Source of the DNA: Novosphingobium sp. CF614
Lineage (GTDB): Bacteria > Pseudomonadota > Alphaproteobacteria > Sphingomonadales > Sphingomonadaceae
Direction: 5' to 3'
Length of the DNA stretch: 64,000 nt
NCBI RefSeq assembly: GCF_900113255.1
Contig: NZ_FOOR01000003.1
Span: forward strand, 124,001-188,000
The notes under the pieces were generated by a model, which was not told the origin of the DNA, searched no databases, and saw nothing but the letters and a program-made list of their open reading frames with translations. Shown in pieces: positions 34,260 through 43,677 of the stretch. A program made the translations under genes and the position numbers. How positions within the stretch are numbered: position 1 is the first letter of the stretch; each line of letters begins with the position of its first letter.

Positions 34260-35231
34260 ATGGTTGGAAATTTCAATACCGTTCCATTTGCTCCGCCCGG
34301 CATGAAGCCGGTAGCAGGCGGCATATTCACAATGGGTTCAGACCGCTTCTATCCCGAAGAGGCGCCGCCGCGCCGGGTAAAGGTTGACGATTTCTGGATC
34401 GACGATGCGCTCGTCACAAATCGCGAGTTCGCACGTTTCGTTGCGGAAACTGGCCATGTGACGATGGCAGAGATCGCACCCGATCCGAGCCTGTATCCCG
34501 GCATGCCCGCATCGCTGGCAGCGCCCGGATCGCTCGTGTTTGTCAAACCTGCCCAGCCCGTCGAAATTGGCGACCCCTCCGCTTGGTGGCGTTTCATACC
34601 CGGTGCGGACTGGCGTCATCCGGCCGGACCCGGAAGTAGTATTGCCGATCTTGACGACCATCCCGTCGTCCATATCGCCTATTCCGACGCCGAGGCCTTT
34701 GCAGACTGGGCCGGCAAAGCGCTGCCAACCGAGGCTGAGTTCGAATATGCCGCGCGCGGTGGGCTGGAGGGATGCGACTATGCCTGGGGCGACGTGTTGG
34801 CCCCAAGCGGCGCGATGCTGGCAAATTACTGGCAGGGGTTGTTCCCCTTTGCCAATCAGAGCCTCGACGGATGGGAGGGTACCTCTCCCGTTCGCAGTTT
34901 TGCGCCGAACGGCTTCGGTTTGTATGACATGGTCGGCAACGTGTGGGAATGGACTCAGGACTGGTGGTCAGAAGCGTCACATCCGGGCAGCGACAGGCGC
35001 AAGCCGTCGTGCTGCGCAATAAACAATCCGAGGGGCGGCAAGGTCTTCCACAGCTACGATCCCGAGCAGCCGGGCACGCGGATTGGGCGCAAGGTTATCA
35101 AAGGTGGATCGCACCTGTGCGCCGAAAACTACTGCCGCCGTTATCGCCCCGCGGCGCGGCAGCCGGAGACGGTCGAAACCTCGACGGCGCATCTCGGCTT
35201 CCGATGCGTCGTCCGCCTTCCCGTAACATAG
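34260..35231 (+). CDS. Formylglycine-generating enzyme family protein (sulfatase-activating)
   Basis: 323 residues, SUMF1/FGE fold: PVAGGIFTMGSDRFYPEEAPPR at the start split by loops, LPTEAEFEYAARGG mid-protein, NGFGLYDMVGNVWEWTQDWW, and the active-site block GGSHLCAENYCRRYRPAAR near the end. Cys287 and Cys292 match the copper-binding Cys pair of true FGEs, so it should be active rather than one of the many domain relatives. It oxidises the sulfatase Cys (CSPSR) to formylglycine before export. It has no signal peptide. It is divergent from the UPF0303 gene, with a LacI-type palindrome between. Confidence 0.9.
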   Translation: MVGNFNTVPFAPPGMKPVAGGIFTMGSDRFYPEEAPPRRVKVDDFWIDDALVTNREFARFVAETGHVTMAEIAPDPSLYPGMPASLAAPGSLVFVKPAQPVEIGDPSAWWRFIPGADWRHPAGPGSSIADLDDHPVVHIAYSDAEAFADWAGKALPTEAEFEYAARGGLEGCDYAWGDVLAPSGAMLANYWQGLFPFANQSLDGWEGTSPVRSFAPNGFGLYDMVGNVWEWTQDWWSEASHPGSDRRKPSCCAINNPRGGKVFHSYDPEQPGTRIGRKVIKGGSHLCAENYCRRYRPAARQPETVETSTAHLGFRCVVRLPVT

Positions 35232-35317
35232 CCTCATGGGTTAGGTAGCCTGCGGATCGGTAGCCGGGCTCAAGACGCTTTCATTTCACCCGCGTGCTCA
35301 AGCGCTCGACGGGTGGC

Positions 35318-35656
35318 CCACCTCAGTGGGGCAGGTCAAAGCCCATGCCCAAGATGATGGTGGTCGCCCAGCCCCGGAATGGCGGCGCGGTCACGGTGCG
35401 CAGCTTTATTCCCCATCGCGCCCATGCCCCGATCGGCGTGCTCGGCGCAATCAGCGTCGCCACGGCCTGCCTCATCGAGGGGTCTCCTGCAGCCGATGTG
35501 GCGACGGTGCCGAAGGGCCGGCGCAAGTTGATGTCGGTCGAGCATCCCACGGGCGAAACCAGCTGCGTCATGGAAGTGGATGAAAGTGGAGCCGTCGCCA
35601 GCGCCGCGATGTTGCGCACCGCGCGCAAGCTGATGGATGGAGTGATTTTCGCATGA
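35318..35656 (+). pseudogene. C-terminal remnant of a PrpF-type protein (4-oxalomesaconate tautomerase-like)
   Basis: About 110 codons match the C-terminal third of the PrpF/GalD family: KPMPKMMVVAQPRNGGAVTV, then SFIPHRAHAPIGVLGAIS, SVEHPTGETS and a final LRTARKLMDG. The N-terminal 250 or so residues are absent upstream, where 35232-35317 shows no coding signal. The family isomerises 4-oxalomesaconate or aconitate-type acids in aromatic acid breakdown, so it may once have belonged to an aromatic pathway carried by the island. Confidence 0.65.
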
Positions 35657-35792
35657 GCGCGCAGACCGGCGTGCCGCTCTCTGTCGGGGCGTCTGCCAAA
35701 TCATGGCGTTCATACTTCCATCCCCGCCAACGGGGCGCAGAAGCGCGATTTTGTGTCAAAATTGGTGATTACCCGGTGATTACATTCTCGAA

Positions 35793-35838
35793 TCTCTGCC
35801 CATATATAAGATATTTCTCTGCCCATATATAAGATATT
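35793..35838. repeat. Perfect tandem 23-base direct repeat near attR
   Basis: Two identical 23-base units (35793-35815 and 35816-35838), each beginning TCTCTGCCCATATATAAG. They lie 43-88 bases inside the right island end, in strongly AT-rich DNA. Directly after them TTGATTT-A-AAATCAA (35841-35855) forms an inverted repeat. The place and form suit accessory (arm-type) sites of a tyrosine recombinase, but no recombinase is encoded here. Confidence 0.7.
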
Positions 35839-35880
35839 CTTTGATTTAAAATCAACATCTTGTTTGTAATTTGCTCTTGT

Positions 35881-35911
35881 GGTGTGGTACTTCCGTTACC
35901 GGCGGATTTAG
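35881..35911 (+). other. attR candidate with duplicated trmB 3' end
   Basis: The core repeat GGTGTGGTACTT (35881-35892) is followed by CCGTTACCGGCGGATTTAG. Read in frame from 35879 this gives VVWYFRYRRI and a stop, the displaced original end of trmB, with normal high-GC codons (TTC CGT) where the copy in trmB has TTT AGA. Confidence 0.75.
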
Positions 35912-36037
35912 CGCGATATCGGCTTTGCCGCGGCCTGGCCGGTGCGCGCGGCGATCTCCGTAACATCCCCAATGCCACGCCTTGCTGCGCTGCGGTAGCA
36001 CGCTGGCGACCGAGACGCGCGAGCGCCGCACAGGAGC

Positions 36038-36784
36038 ATGGCAATGGCTTCCGCACCCAAACCCCGCCGCGTCGCCGTCGTGACCGGCGGCACCACCGGC
36101 ATCGGCGCCGCGACCTGCCGCGCGCTCCAGGGGGCGGGCCTTGCCGTGGCCGCCACCTATCCCGACGATGACGCCCGTGCCGCCGCCTTCACGCAGGAAA
36201 CCGGCATCGCCGCGTTCAAATGGTCGGTCGCCGATTATCAGGCCTGCGCCGATGGCATCGCCCGGGTGGAGGCGGCACTCGGCGCTGTCGACGTATTGGT
36301 GAACAATGCCGGCATCACGCGCGATTCGAGCTTCGCCAAGATGCGGCCCGAGCAATGGCGCGAGGTGATCGACGTCGACCTGATCGGCTGCATCAACATG
36401 GCGCATGCCGTCTTCGCTGGGATGCGCGCGCGCAAATGGGGCCGGATCGTCAGCATCAGTTCGATCAACGGCCAGGCCGGGCAGTTCGGGCAGGTCAACT
36501 ATGCCGCCGCCAAGGCCGGCGTACTCGGCTTCACCAAGGCACTCGCGCTCGAAGGCGCACGCAGCGGCGTGACCGTCAACGCCGTCGCGCCGGGCTATAC
36601 CGATACCGACATGGTCCGCGCGGTGCCCGCCGACATCCTTGCCGGGATCGCCGCCAGAATCCCCGTGGGCCGGCTCGGCGAGCCGGAAGAGATCGCGCGC
36701 TGCGTCGCCTTCCTGTGCGCCGAGGAGGCAGGTTACATCACCGGCGCGACCCTGTCGGTGAACGGCGGGCAATACATGGCGTGA
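36038..36784 (+). CDS. phaB: Acetoacetyl-CoA reductase (NADPH)
   Basis: 248 residues, short-chain dehydrogenase. It has the cofactor motif TGGTTGIG, the NNAG motif (VLVNNAGITRDSSF) and catalytic Ser/Tyr/Lys in SINGQAGQFGQVNYAAAKAG. The GITRD and NGQ-GQFGQVNY segments are typical of PhaB, which makes (R)-3-hydroxybutyryl-CoA for polyhydroxyalkanoate. AGGAG lies directly before the first ATG, so the second ATG (36044) may be the real start. The PHA synthase gene lies 7 kb downstream on the same strand, separated by an export system. Confidence 0.9.
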   Translation: MAMASAPKPRRVAVVTGGTTGIGAATCRALQGAGLAVAATYPDDDARAAAFTQETGIAAFKWSVADYQACADGIARVEAALGAVDVLVNNAGITRDSSFAKMRPEQWREVIDVDLIGCINMAHAVFAGMRARKWGRIVSISSINGQAGQFGQVNYAAAKAGVLGFTKALALEGARSGVTVNAVAPGYTDTDMVRAVPADILAGIAARIPVGRLGEPEEIARCVAFLCAEEAGYITGATLSVNGGQYMA

Positions 36785-36905
36785 AATCCGGTAGCCCGCC
36801 GGCCCACCCGCGCCCGGCCGAGGCTAAGGACTATCCCTCATATCGCAGTGCAACATGGTCGGCGAGACTGCGCCATCACAACCTTCATTCGGAAAGGAGC
36901 CCGCC

Positions 36906-37058
36906 ATGAGCTACCCCTTCGATCGGTTTGCCGCGCTTGCGCAGGTCGCCCGGACCGGCGGCGTGAAGTGCGGCGTGAACTGCGCCCAGTTCGGCGCCAG
37001 CCCGTTCAGCCCGGTCGCGAAAGCGCCGCGGCCAGCCTGGACCTCGCGGCACTTATGA
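36906..37058 (+). CDS. Small protein of unknown function (50 residues)
   Basis: A 50-codon frame with a strong Shine-Dalgarno (GGAAAGGAG, six bases before the ATG). It has two close cysteines (KCGVNCAQFG) and a Pro-rich basic end; no membrane helix and no family recognised. It stands alone in the 340-base gap between phaB and the export operon. The good ribosome site and normal codon use favour a real gene, but its size leaves doubt. Confidence 0.4.
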   Translation: MSYPFDRFAALAQVARTGGVKCGVNCAQFGASPFSPVAKAPRPAWTSRHL

Positions 37059-37126
37059 AACCTGCTGCCCGTGGTTGAGTGGGAACCGGCTCCATGAAAT
37101 CCGAACCAGGGACAGGGAAGGGGCAT

Positions 37127-38599
37127 ATGGCCGTTCGAGCGATCACCAGGCTCCGGCACGCAAGGCGCGGGATTGCGGGAGCTTGTGCCGTCATGCCGAT
37201 AGTCCTGGCCGGCTGCGGCTTCGCGCCCGCCTATGTCCGTCCGCCACAACCGGTTCCCGATCGCTATGCGGAGCAGGCATCGCCGGGAAATTCGATCGCG
37301 CGGATCGGCTGGCGGGACTTTTTTCGCGACCCCCAGCTCCAATCTCTCATCACGCAGGCACTGGCGAACAACCGCGACATCCGCATCGCCGCCGCGCGCG
37401 TGGCGGAGGCGCGGGCGTCCTGGCGGATCGAGGGCGCTGCGCTCTATCCGCAGCTCGATGCCGTGGGCACGGGCACGCGCGGGCGTTCGCTCTTCAACCT
37501 GCCCGGCAGCGGCACCCTGCCCATCGACCAAAAGCAGGTCAGCGCGCAGCTCAGCGCGGGCTGGGAGCTCGATTTCTGGGGGCGCCTGCGCAACCTGCGC
37601 CAGGCGGCCCGCGCCCAGTATCTGGCATCCGAGGAGTCGCGACGCGCGGTCGCGACCGATCTCATCGCCCAGGTCGCGAACGGCTATCTGCTCGATCGCG
37701 AATATGAGGAGCGCGCCGCGCTGGCCCGCCGCTCGATCGAGACCCGCGTGGAATCGTTGCGGATCATGCGGCGGCGCTATGAGGTGGGCTCGGGCTCCAA
37801 GCTCGACATGATGCAGGCTCAGGCCCTGCTGGCCCAGGCCCAGACGGCATTGCAGGCGCTCGACCAGGATCGTGGCATCAACCGCGACGCGCTCGCCCTG
37901 CTGGTCGGGCGCACCGTGGACATGGCGCCGGAATCGGCGGGGCTCGCGGGGTCCTGGCCGGATCTGACATTGCCGGCCGGCCTGCCTTCCGAGCTTCTGG
38001 CCAACCGGCCCGATATTCTCGCCGCTGAGCATCAGCTCATCGCCGCCAACGCCAATATCGGCGCGGCACGCGCGGCCTTCTTTCCCAATATCAACCTGAC
38101 GGGCGCCTATGGCGCGGCGAGTCCCTCGCTGGACGATCTCTTCAAGGACGGCGTGAAGGTATGGAGCTTCACGCCGACGATTACCTTGCCGCTGTTCAAC
38201 GCCGGACGCCTGAAAGGGAATCTGGGGGTGGCGGAGGCGCGGCGGGACAAGGCGGTCGCCGAATATGAGCAGGCGGTGCAAACGGCCTTCCGTGACGTGT
38301 CCGACGCCCTGGTGCGCAAGCGCCAACTCGCGCTCCAGATCGACAGCACGGCGCTGTTGCTGGAGGCGCAGCGGGAGCGCGCGCGGCTTGCCCAGCTTCG
38401 CTTCGACAATGGCCGGTCCACCTATCTGGAGGTGCTGGACGCCCAGCGCGACCTGTTCGACGCGGAGCAAACGCTCGTCCAGCTCCGCCGATCCGAACTG
38501 GCGAGCGTCATCGCGCTCTATTCGTCGCTAGGCGGCGGCTTCGCGGCCGATCCGGTGTTCGACATCAATGCAAGCCAAGGCGGAGGCCAGGGGAAATGA
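37127..38599 (+). CDS. NodT family outer membrane efflux lipoprotein
   Basis: 490 residues. A lipoprotein signal ends in the lipobox VLAGC (near residue 28), and FAPAYVRPP follows as usual for NodT/OprM proteins. Two homologous TolC-like repeats, each with long coiled-coil helices, make up the rest. It forms the outer membrane channel for the HlyD adaptor and ABC proteins encoded next. The ATG at 37127 was chosen for its GAAGGGG ribosome site; ATGs at 37079 and 37094 lack one. Its stop overlaps the HlyD gene by 4 bases. Confidence 0.92.
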   Translation: MAVRAITRLRHARRGIAGACAVMPIVLAGCGFAPAYVRPPQPVPDRYAEQASPGNSIARIGWRDFFRDPQLQSLITQALANNRDIRIAAARVAEARASWRIEGAALYPQLDAVGTGTRGRSLFNLPGSGTLPIDQKQVSAQLSAGWELDFWGRLRNLRQAARAQYLASEESRRAVATDLIAQVANGYLLDREYEERAALARRSIETRVESLRIMRRRYEVGSGSKLDMMQAQALLAQAQTALQALDQDRGINRDALALLVGRTVDMAPESAGLAGSWPDLTLPAGLPSELLANRPDILAAEHQLIAANANIGAARAAFFPNINLTGAYGAASPSLDDLFKDGVKVWSFTPTITLPLFNAGRLKGNLGVAEARRDKAVAEYEQAVQTAFRDVSDALVRKRQLALQIDSTALLLEAQRERARLAQLRFDNGRSTYLEVLDAQRDLFDAEQTLVQLRRSELASVIALYSSLGGGFAADPVFDINASQGGGQGK

Positions 38600-39669
38600 A
38601 CAGGGCCTTGAAAACGTGGTTCATCCGGGGCGGCATCGCGGCCGCCGTCGTCATTGCCGTCATCGTCATCTGGCAGCTCCTCAAGCCCTCCGGCCTGCCC
38701 GAAGGCATCGCCAGCGGCAATGGCCGCATCGAGGCGGTGGAGATCGACGTATCGGCCAAGTCGCCGGGCCGGATCCGCGACATCCTGGTGGACGAGGGCC
38801 AATTTGTCCGGGCGGGGCAGATCGTCGCGCATATGGATACCGACGTGCTCCAGGCGCAGAAGTCCGAGGCCCAGGCCCAGCTCGCCGAGGCACAGAACGC
38901 GGTTCTGATCGCGCAGACCGATATTTCGCAGCGCCAGAGCGAGCGCGCCGCCGCGCAGGCGACAGTACGGCAGCGCGAGGCCGAGTTGAATGCCGCGCGC
39001 AAGCGATTCAGCCGTTCCGAAACGCTCGCGCGCGAGGGCGCAACCTCGATCCAGGACCGCGACGACGATCAGACCCAAGTCGAGAGCGCGGCCGCGACGC
39101 TCGAGGCGGCCCGCGCGCAGCGCGCGTCCGCCGATTCGGCCATAGCGACGGCCCGCAGCCAGGTGATCGGTGCCCGGTCCAGGGTCGATGCCGCCCGCGC
39201 CACCATCGAGCGGATCGAAGCCGACATCAAGGACAGCGACCTGCGCGCGCCCCGCGCCGGCCGCGTGCAGTTCCGTGTCGCGCAGCCGGGCGAGGTGGTC
39301 GCCGGCGGTGGGCGGGTACTGAACCTCGTCGACCTCACCGACGTCTACATGACCTTCTTCCTGCCGGAAACCGTGGTCGGCCGCGTAGGGCTGGGCAGCG
39401 AAGTACGGATCGTCCTCGATGCGGCGCCCGGCCTTGTCATCCCGGCAAAGGTCAGCTTCGTCTCGGATGTAGCCCAGTTCACGCCCAAGACGGTGGAGAC
39501 CCAGAGCGAGCGCCAGAAGCTGATGTTCCGCGTGAAAGCCCGTATCGATCCGGCCCTGCTGCGGAAATACATCACACAGGTCAAGACGGGCCTTCCGGGC
39601 ATGGCCTATGTGCGTGTCGATCCACGGACGGAATGGCCGGCGACACTCGCGCGCACCGTTCGTGACTAG
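38596..39669 (+). CDS. HlyD family membrane fusion protein (YhiI-like)
   Basis: 357 residues. One N-terminal helix (about 12-30) anchors it, followed by a lipoyl half-domain ([17 protein letters not shown]), long alpha-helical hairpin rich in Ala/Gln/Arg (about 90-205), the second lipoyl half ([21 protein letters not shown]) and a beta-barrel. It bridges the inner membrane ABC complex to the NodT channel. The gene order with the double-ATPase/permease and ABC-2 permease matches yhiI-rbbA-yhhJ of enterobacteria. Confidence 0.92.
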   Translation: MNRALKTWFIRGGIAAAVVIAVIVIWQLLKPSGLPEGIASGNGRIEAVEIDVSAKSPGRIRDILVDEGQFVRAGQIVAHMDTDVLQAQKSEAQAQLAEAQNAVLIAQTDISQRQSERAAAQATVRQREAELNAARKRFSRSETLAREGATSIQDRDDDQTQVESAAATLEAARAQRASADSAIATARSQVIGARSRVDAARATIERIEADIKDSDLRAPRAGRVQFRVAQPGEVVAGGGRVLNLVDLTDVYMTFFLPETVVGRVGLGSEVRIVLDAAPGLVIPAKVSFVSDVAQFTPKTVETQSERQKLMFRVKARIDPALLRKYITQVKTGLPGMAYVRVDPRTEWPATLARTVRD

Positions 39670-42415
39670 CGCCGCCACTCCCCACGCAGCCGATCGGGCA
39701 GGCCCGGTTGTCCGGGTCGCCAGCCTGCATCTGCGCTACGGAAAGACCGAGGCACTATGCGGCGTCGATCTCGACATTCCGGAAGGGCGGATGGTCGGCC
39801 TGATAGGCCCGGACGGCGTCGGCAAGTCCAGCTTGTTGTCGCTGATCTCGGGCGCCCGCGCCGTGCAGGACGGGACCGTGCATGTCCTGGGCGGCGACAT
39901 GGCCGCGCGGCGGCACCGCGAGGCGGTCTGCCCGCGCATCGCCTACATGCCGCAAGGGCTGGGCAAGAACCTCTACCCGACGCTTTCGATCGAGGAGAAT
40001 CTTCAGTTTTTCGCGCGGCTGTTCGGCCATGACAACGCCGAACGGCGGCGGCGTATCGACGAGCTTACGCGAAGCACGGGTCTCCATCCCTTTCTGTCGC
40101 GACCGGCGGGCAAGCTTTCGGGCGGCATGCGGCAGAAGCTCGGCCTGTGCTGCGCGCTGATCCATGATCCCGACCTTTTGATCCTCGACGAGCCCACCAC
40201 CGGCGTCGACCCGCTCGCCCGCGCGCAGTTCTGGGACCTGATCGCCCGCATTCGCCGGCAGCGTCCCGGCATGACCGTGATCGTCGCCACCGCTTACATG
40301 GACGAGGCCCAGCGCTTCGACTGGCTGGTGGCGATGGATGACGGACGGGTATTGGCCACCGGTGCGCCGGCCCAACTGCTGGAACGGACCGGCAGCGCGT
40401 CGCTGGAAGCCGCGTTCATCCAGTTGCTTCCGGAGGAGAAGCGGCGCGGCTATGCGCCGGTCGTGATCCCGCCGCTGGAGACGGACGGAAGCGACGTTGC
40501 CATTACGGCCGACAATCTCACGATGCGCTTCGGAGATTTCGTGGCGGTCGACCATGTCAGTTTCCGCATCGAGCGCGGGGAGATCTTCGGGTTTCTGGGG
40601 TCGAACGGGTGCGGCAAGACCACCACGATGAAGATGCTCACCGGCCTGCTGCCCGCCAGCGAAGGGCAAGCCTGGCTGTTCGGCCATGACGTCGATCCGC
40701 GTGATATCGCGACACGCCGCCGGGTCGGCTACATGAGCCAGGCCTTCTCGCTCTATACCGAGCTTTCGGTTCGGCAGAACCTGGAGCTGCACGCCCGCCT
40801 GTTCCATGTTGCGCCCGACCAGATTCCCGGCCGGGTCGAGGAAATGGCGGAGCGCTTCGGCCTTGCCGGTATCATGGATGCGCTGCCGGACGCGCTGCCG
40901 CTCGGCCAGCGCCAGCGGCTGAGCCTGGCGGTCGCGATGATCCACAAGCCCGAGCTTCTGATCCTCGATGAACCGACTTCCGGGGTCGATCCGATAGCGC
41001 GCGACGCCTTCTGGCGCCTGCTGGCGGAACTTTCGCGTCGCGACCGGGTGACGATCTTCATCTCCACCCATTTCATGAACGAGGCCGAGCGCTGCGACCG
41101 CATCTCGATGATGCACGCCGGCAAGGTGCTCGACAGCGACGAGCCCGCCAGGCTCATCGCGAAGCGCGGGGCGAGGACGCTGGAGGAGGCTTTCATCGGC
41201 TACCTGGTCGAGGCCGAAGGCGCCGATCCGACCGACGAGCCGGATCCGGCGGGAATACCGGCACCGCATGAAGCCGCACGCGCCGGCGGAACGTTCAGCC
41301 TGCAACGGATGCTGAGCTATGTGTGGCGCGAGGCGCTGGAGCTGCAACGCGATCCGGTGAGGGGAACCCTGGCGCTCGCAGGGTCGGTGATCCTGATGCT
41401 GGTGATGGGCTTCGGCATCAGCACCGACGTCAACGAGCTGCGCTATGCGGTGCTGGACCGCGACCAGAGCACGTTCAGCGAGAGCTATCGGCTTGACATC
41501 TCCGGCTCGCGCTACTTCGCCGAGCAGCGGCCGATCACCGACTATGCCGATCTCGACCGCAGGATGCGACGCGGCGAGCTGGCGCTCGCGATCGAGATCC
41601 CGCCCGGTTTCGGACGTGATCTCCTGCGCGGAAGGCAGATAGCCATTGCCGCCTGGTTCGATGGGGCGATGCCCCAGAGGGCCGAGACCGTGCAAGGCTA
41701 TATCCAGGGCCTTCATCAGCACTGGCTCGACGAACAGACGAGCATGCGCGCCGGCGCGAATTCCACCAGCGACATCTCCGTGGAGAACCGCTTCCGCTAC
41801 AATCCCGACGTGGCGAGCCTGCCTTCAATGGTTCCGGCCGTGATCCCGATGCTGCTGCTGATGATGCCGGCGATGCTGGCGGCGCTGGCGGTGGTTCGCG
41901 AGAAGGAAATGGGCTCGATCATCAACCTTTACGTGACCCCCGTCACGCGCTCGGAATTCATGCTCGGCAAGCAGCTGCCCTATGTGGTGCTGGCGATGGT
42001 CAACTTCACCGTCATGGTCCTGATGGGCGTGTTCCTGTTCGGCGTGCCGATCACCGGCAGCCTTCCCCTGCTGGTCCTCTCCGCACTGCTGTTCAGCATC
42101 ACCGCCACAGGCATGGGGCTGCTGGCGTCCGCCGTCACCAAGAGCCAGATCGCGGCCCTGTTCCTGGCCATGGTCGGCACGCTCATCCCGGTCGCGCAGT
42201 TCGGCGGCATGATAGATCCCGTGTCCTCGCTGACCGGCGCCGGCCGCATCATCGGCGAAATCTATCCGGCGAGCTACATGTTCACGATCAGCCGCGGCGT
42301 GTTCAACAAGGCGCTGGGCTTTAGCGATCTCCTGGGCTCGCTGTGGCCGCTGGCCTTGTCGGCGCCGGTCATCGTCGGCCTCGCGATCCTGCTGCTCAGG
42401 AAGCAGGAGCACTGA
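39662..42415 (+). CDS. ABC transporter, two ATPase domains fused to ABC-2 permease (RbbA/YhiH-like)
   Basis: 917 residues from a GTG that overlaps the HlyD stop; an ATG at 39608 would add 18 residues. ATPase 1 (about 15-240) has [19 protein letters not shown] and [13 protein letters not shown]. ATPase 2 (about 275-500) has GSNGCGKTT and [13 protein letters not shown], but a weak signature ([10 protein letters not shown]). The C-terminal third is an ABC-2 type permease with about six helices and a large periplasmic loop. The E. coli relative RbbA (911 residues) was linked to ribosomes, but the operon with HlyD, a second permease and an outer membrane factor argues for export of an unknown substrate. 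Confidence 0.9.
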   Translation: MTSAATPHAADRAGPVVRVASLHLRYGKTEALCGVDLDIPEGRMVGLIGPDGVGKSSLLSLISGARAVQDGTVHVLGGDMAARRHREAVCPRIAYMPQGLGKNLYPTLSIEENLQFFARLFGHDNAERRRRIDELTRSTGLHPFLSRPAGKLSGGMRQKLGLCCALIHDPDLLILDEPTTGVDPLARAQFWDLIARIRRQRPGMTVIVATAYMDEAQRFDWLVAMDDGRVLATGAPAQLLERTGSASLEAAFIQLLPEEKRRGYAPVVIPPLETDGSDVAITADNLTMRFGDFVAVDHVSFRIERGEIFGFLGSNGCGKTTTMKMLTGLLPASEGQAWLFGHDVDPRDIATRRRVGYMSQAFSLYTELSVRQNLELHARLFHVAPDQIPGRVEEMAERFGLAGIMDALPDALPLGQRQRLSLAVAMIHKPELLILDEPTSGVDPIARDAFWRLLAELSRRDRVTIFISTHFMNEAERCDRISMMHAGKVLDSDEPARLIAKRGARTLEEAFIGYLVEAEGADPTDEPDPAGIPAPHEAARAGGTFSLQRMLSYVWREALELQRDPVRGTLALAGSVILMLVMGFGISTDVNELRYAVLDRDQSTFSESYRLDISGSRYFAEQRPITDYADLDRRMRRGELALAIEIPPGFGRDLLRGRQIAIAAWFDGAMPQRAETVQGYIQGLHQHWLDEQTSMRAGANSTSDISVENRFRYNPDVASLPSMVPAVIPMLLLMMPAMLAALAVVREKEMGSIINLYVTPVTRSEFMLGKQLPYVVLAMVNFTVMVLMGVFLFGVPITGSLPLLVLSALLFSITATGMGLLASAVTKSQIAALFLAMVGTLIPVAQFGGMIDPVSSLTGAGRIIGEIYPASYMFTISRGVFNKALGFSDLLGSLWPLALSAPVIVGLAILLLRKQEH

Positions 42416-42416
42416 C

Positions 42417-43544
42417 ATGCGGCAAACGCTCGCCAACATCTATCGCCTGGGGGTCAAGGAACTGTGGAGCCTGTGGCGCGACCCGACCATGCTGTTCCTG
42501 ATCGTGTTCACCTTCACTTTCGCGGTCTACAGCTCGGCGTCGTCGATGCCCGAAACGTTGCACAATGCACCGATCGCGATCGTGGACGAGGACAATTCCC
42601 CGCTTTCGCAGCGCATCGTCTCGGCCTTCTATCCCCCGCACTTCATGAAGCCGGTGATGATTGCGCCGGCCCAGATCGATCCCGGCATGGACTCCGGCTC
42701 CTACACGTTCGCCCTCTATATTCCCGAGGGATTCCAGCGAGACGTGCTGGCCGGACGCTCGGCCCGGATCCAGCTCAACACCGACGCCACCCGGATGACC
42801 CAGGCTTTCACCGGCAGCGGCTACATCCAGCAGATCGTGATGGGGGAGATCACCGAATTCACGAACCACTATCGCGGCCAGGCCGTGTCGCCGGTAAATC
42901 TGGAAATGCGCGCGCGCTTCAACCCGACGCTGAACAAGTCGTGGTTCGGCAGTCTTTCCCAGATCATCAACCAGATCGCGATGCTGTCCATCATCCTGAC
43001 GGGCGCCGCGCTGATCCGCGAGCGGGAGCATGGCACCGTCGAGCACTTGCTGGTCATGCCCGTCACGCCGCTCGAAATCATGCTGTCGAAGATCTGGTCG
43101 ATGGGTCTGGTGGTGCTCGTGGCCTCCGCCGTTTCCCTCAATTTGGTCGTGCGCTGGCTTCTGGGCGTGCCGGTCGCGGGCTCGCTGCCGCTGTTCTTCA
43201 CCGGCGCGGCGCTGGTGCTGTTCGCCACCACCTCGCTCGGCATCTTCATGGCGACGATCGCGCGCAACATGCCGCAGTTCGGCATTCTGGCCGTCCTGGT
43301 GCTGTTGCCGCTACAGATGCTTTCGGGTGGAACCACGCCGCGCGAAAGCATGCCCGAACTGGTGCGAACCATCATGCTGGCGGCGCCCACCACGCATTTC
43401 GTCGAGCTTGGCCAGGCCATCCTGTTCCGCGGTGCCGGCTTCGACGTCGTCTGGCCGCAGTTCGTTGCTGTCACCCTGATCGGAGCCGTCTTCTTCGGAA
43501 TTGCGCTCACCCGCTTTCGCAAGACGATTTCCGCAATGGCCTGA
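42417..43544 (+). CDS. ABC-2 type permease (YhhJ-like)
   Basis: 375 residues with one N-terminal helix, a large extracytoplasmic loop (about 50-180) and five further helices. REREHGTVEHLLVMPVTPLEIMLSK is the coupling segment typical of ABC-2 permeases. It probably pairs with the permease part of the preceding fusion protein, which supplies both ATPase domains. It starts one base after that gene's stop and closes the four-gene export operon. Confidence 0.92.
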   Translation: MRQTLANIYRLGVKELWSLWRDPTMLFLIVFTFTFAVYSSASSMPETLHNAPIAIVDEDNSPLSQRIVSAFYPPHFMKPVMIAPAQIDPGMDSGSYTFALYIPEGFQRDVLAGRSARIQLNTDATRMTQAFTGSGYIQQIVMGEITEFTNHYRGQAVSPVNLEMRARFNPTLNKSWFGSLSQIINQIAMLSIILTGAALIREREHGTVEHLLVMPVTPLEIMLSKIWSMGLVVLVASAVSLNLVVRWLLGVPVAGSLPLFFTGAALVLFATTSLGIFMATIARNMPQFGILAVLVLLPLQMLSGGTTPRESMPELVRTIMLAAPTTHFVELGQAILFRGAGFDVVWPQFVAVTLIGAVFFGIALTRFRKTISAMA

Positions 43545-43677
43545 TCGCTGGCCGAAGCATCCGTTGGCCTCAGGACTTCTACGGATGCTGCACCGCGGCA
43601 TGACGCCTTAGAATCGGCGTGAACGATGGGGTCGGCACGGGCCGACGCCGATGGCGCGAGCCGGGAGTCGGATTGTC

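Larger units (their letters stand above)
35657..36037. other. AT-rich right end of the island and phaB upstream region, no gene
   Basis: Contains the tandem 23-base repeat, a 15-base inverted repeat and the attR candidate (listed separately), then the GC-rich chromosomal sequence leading to phaB. Base composition changes sharply at about 35890. Confidence 0.6.

Noticed and set aside
35841-35855. TTGAT...ATCAA palindrome as an Fnr box
   Set aside because: The gap between half-sites is five bases instead of four, and no gene start lies in a suitable position downstream.
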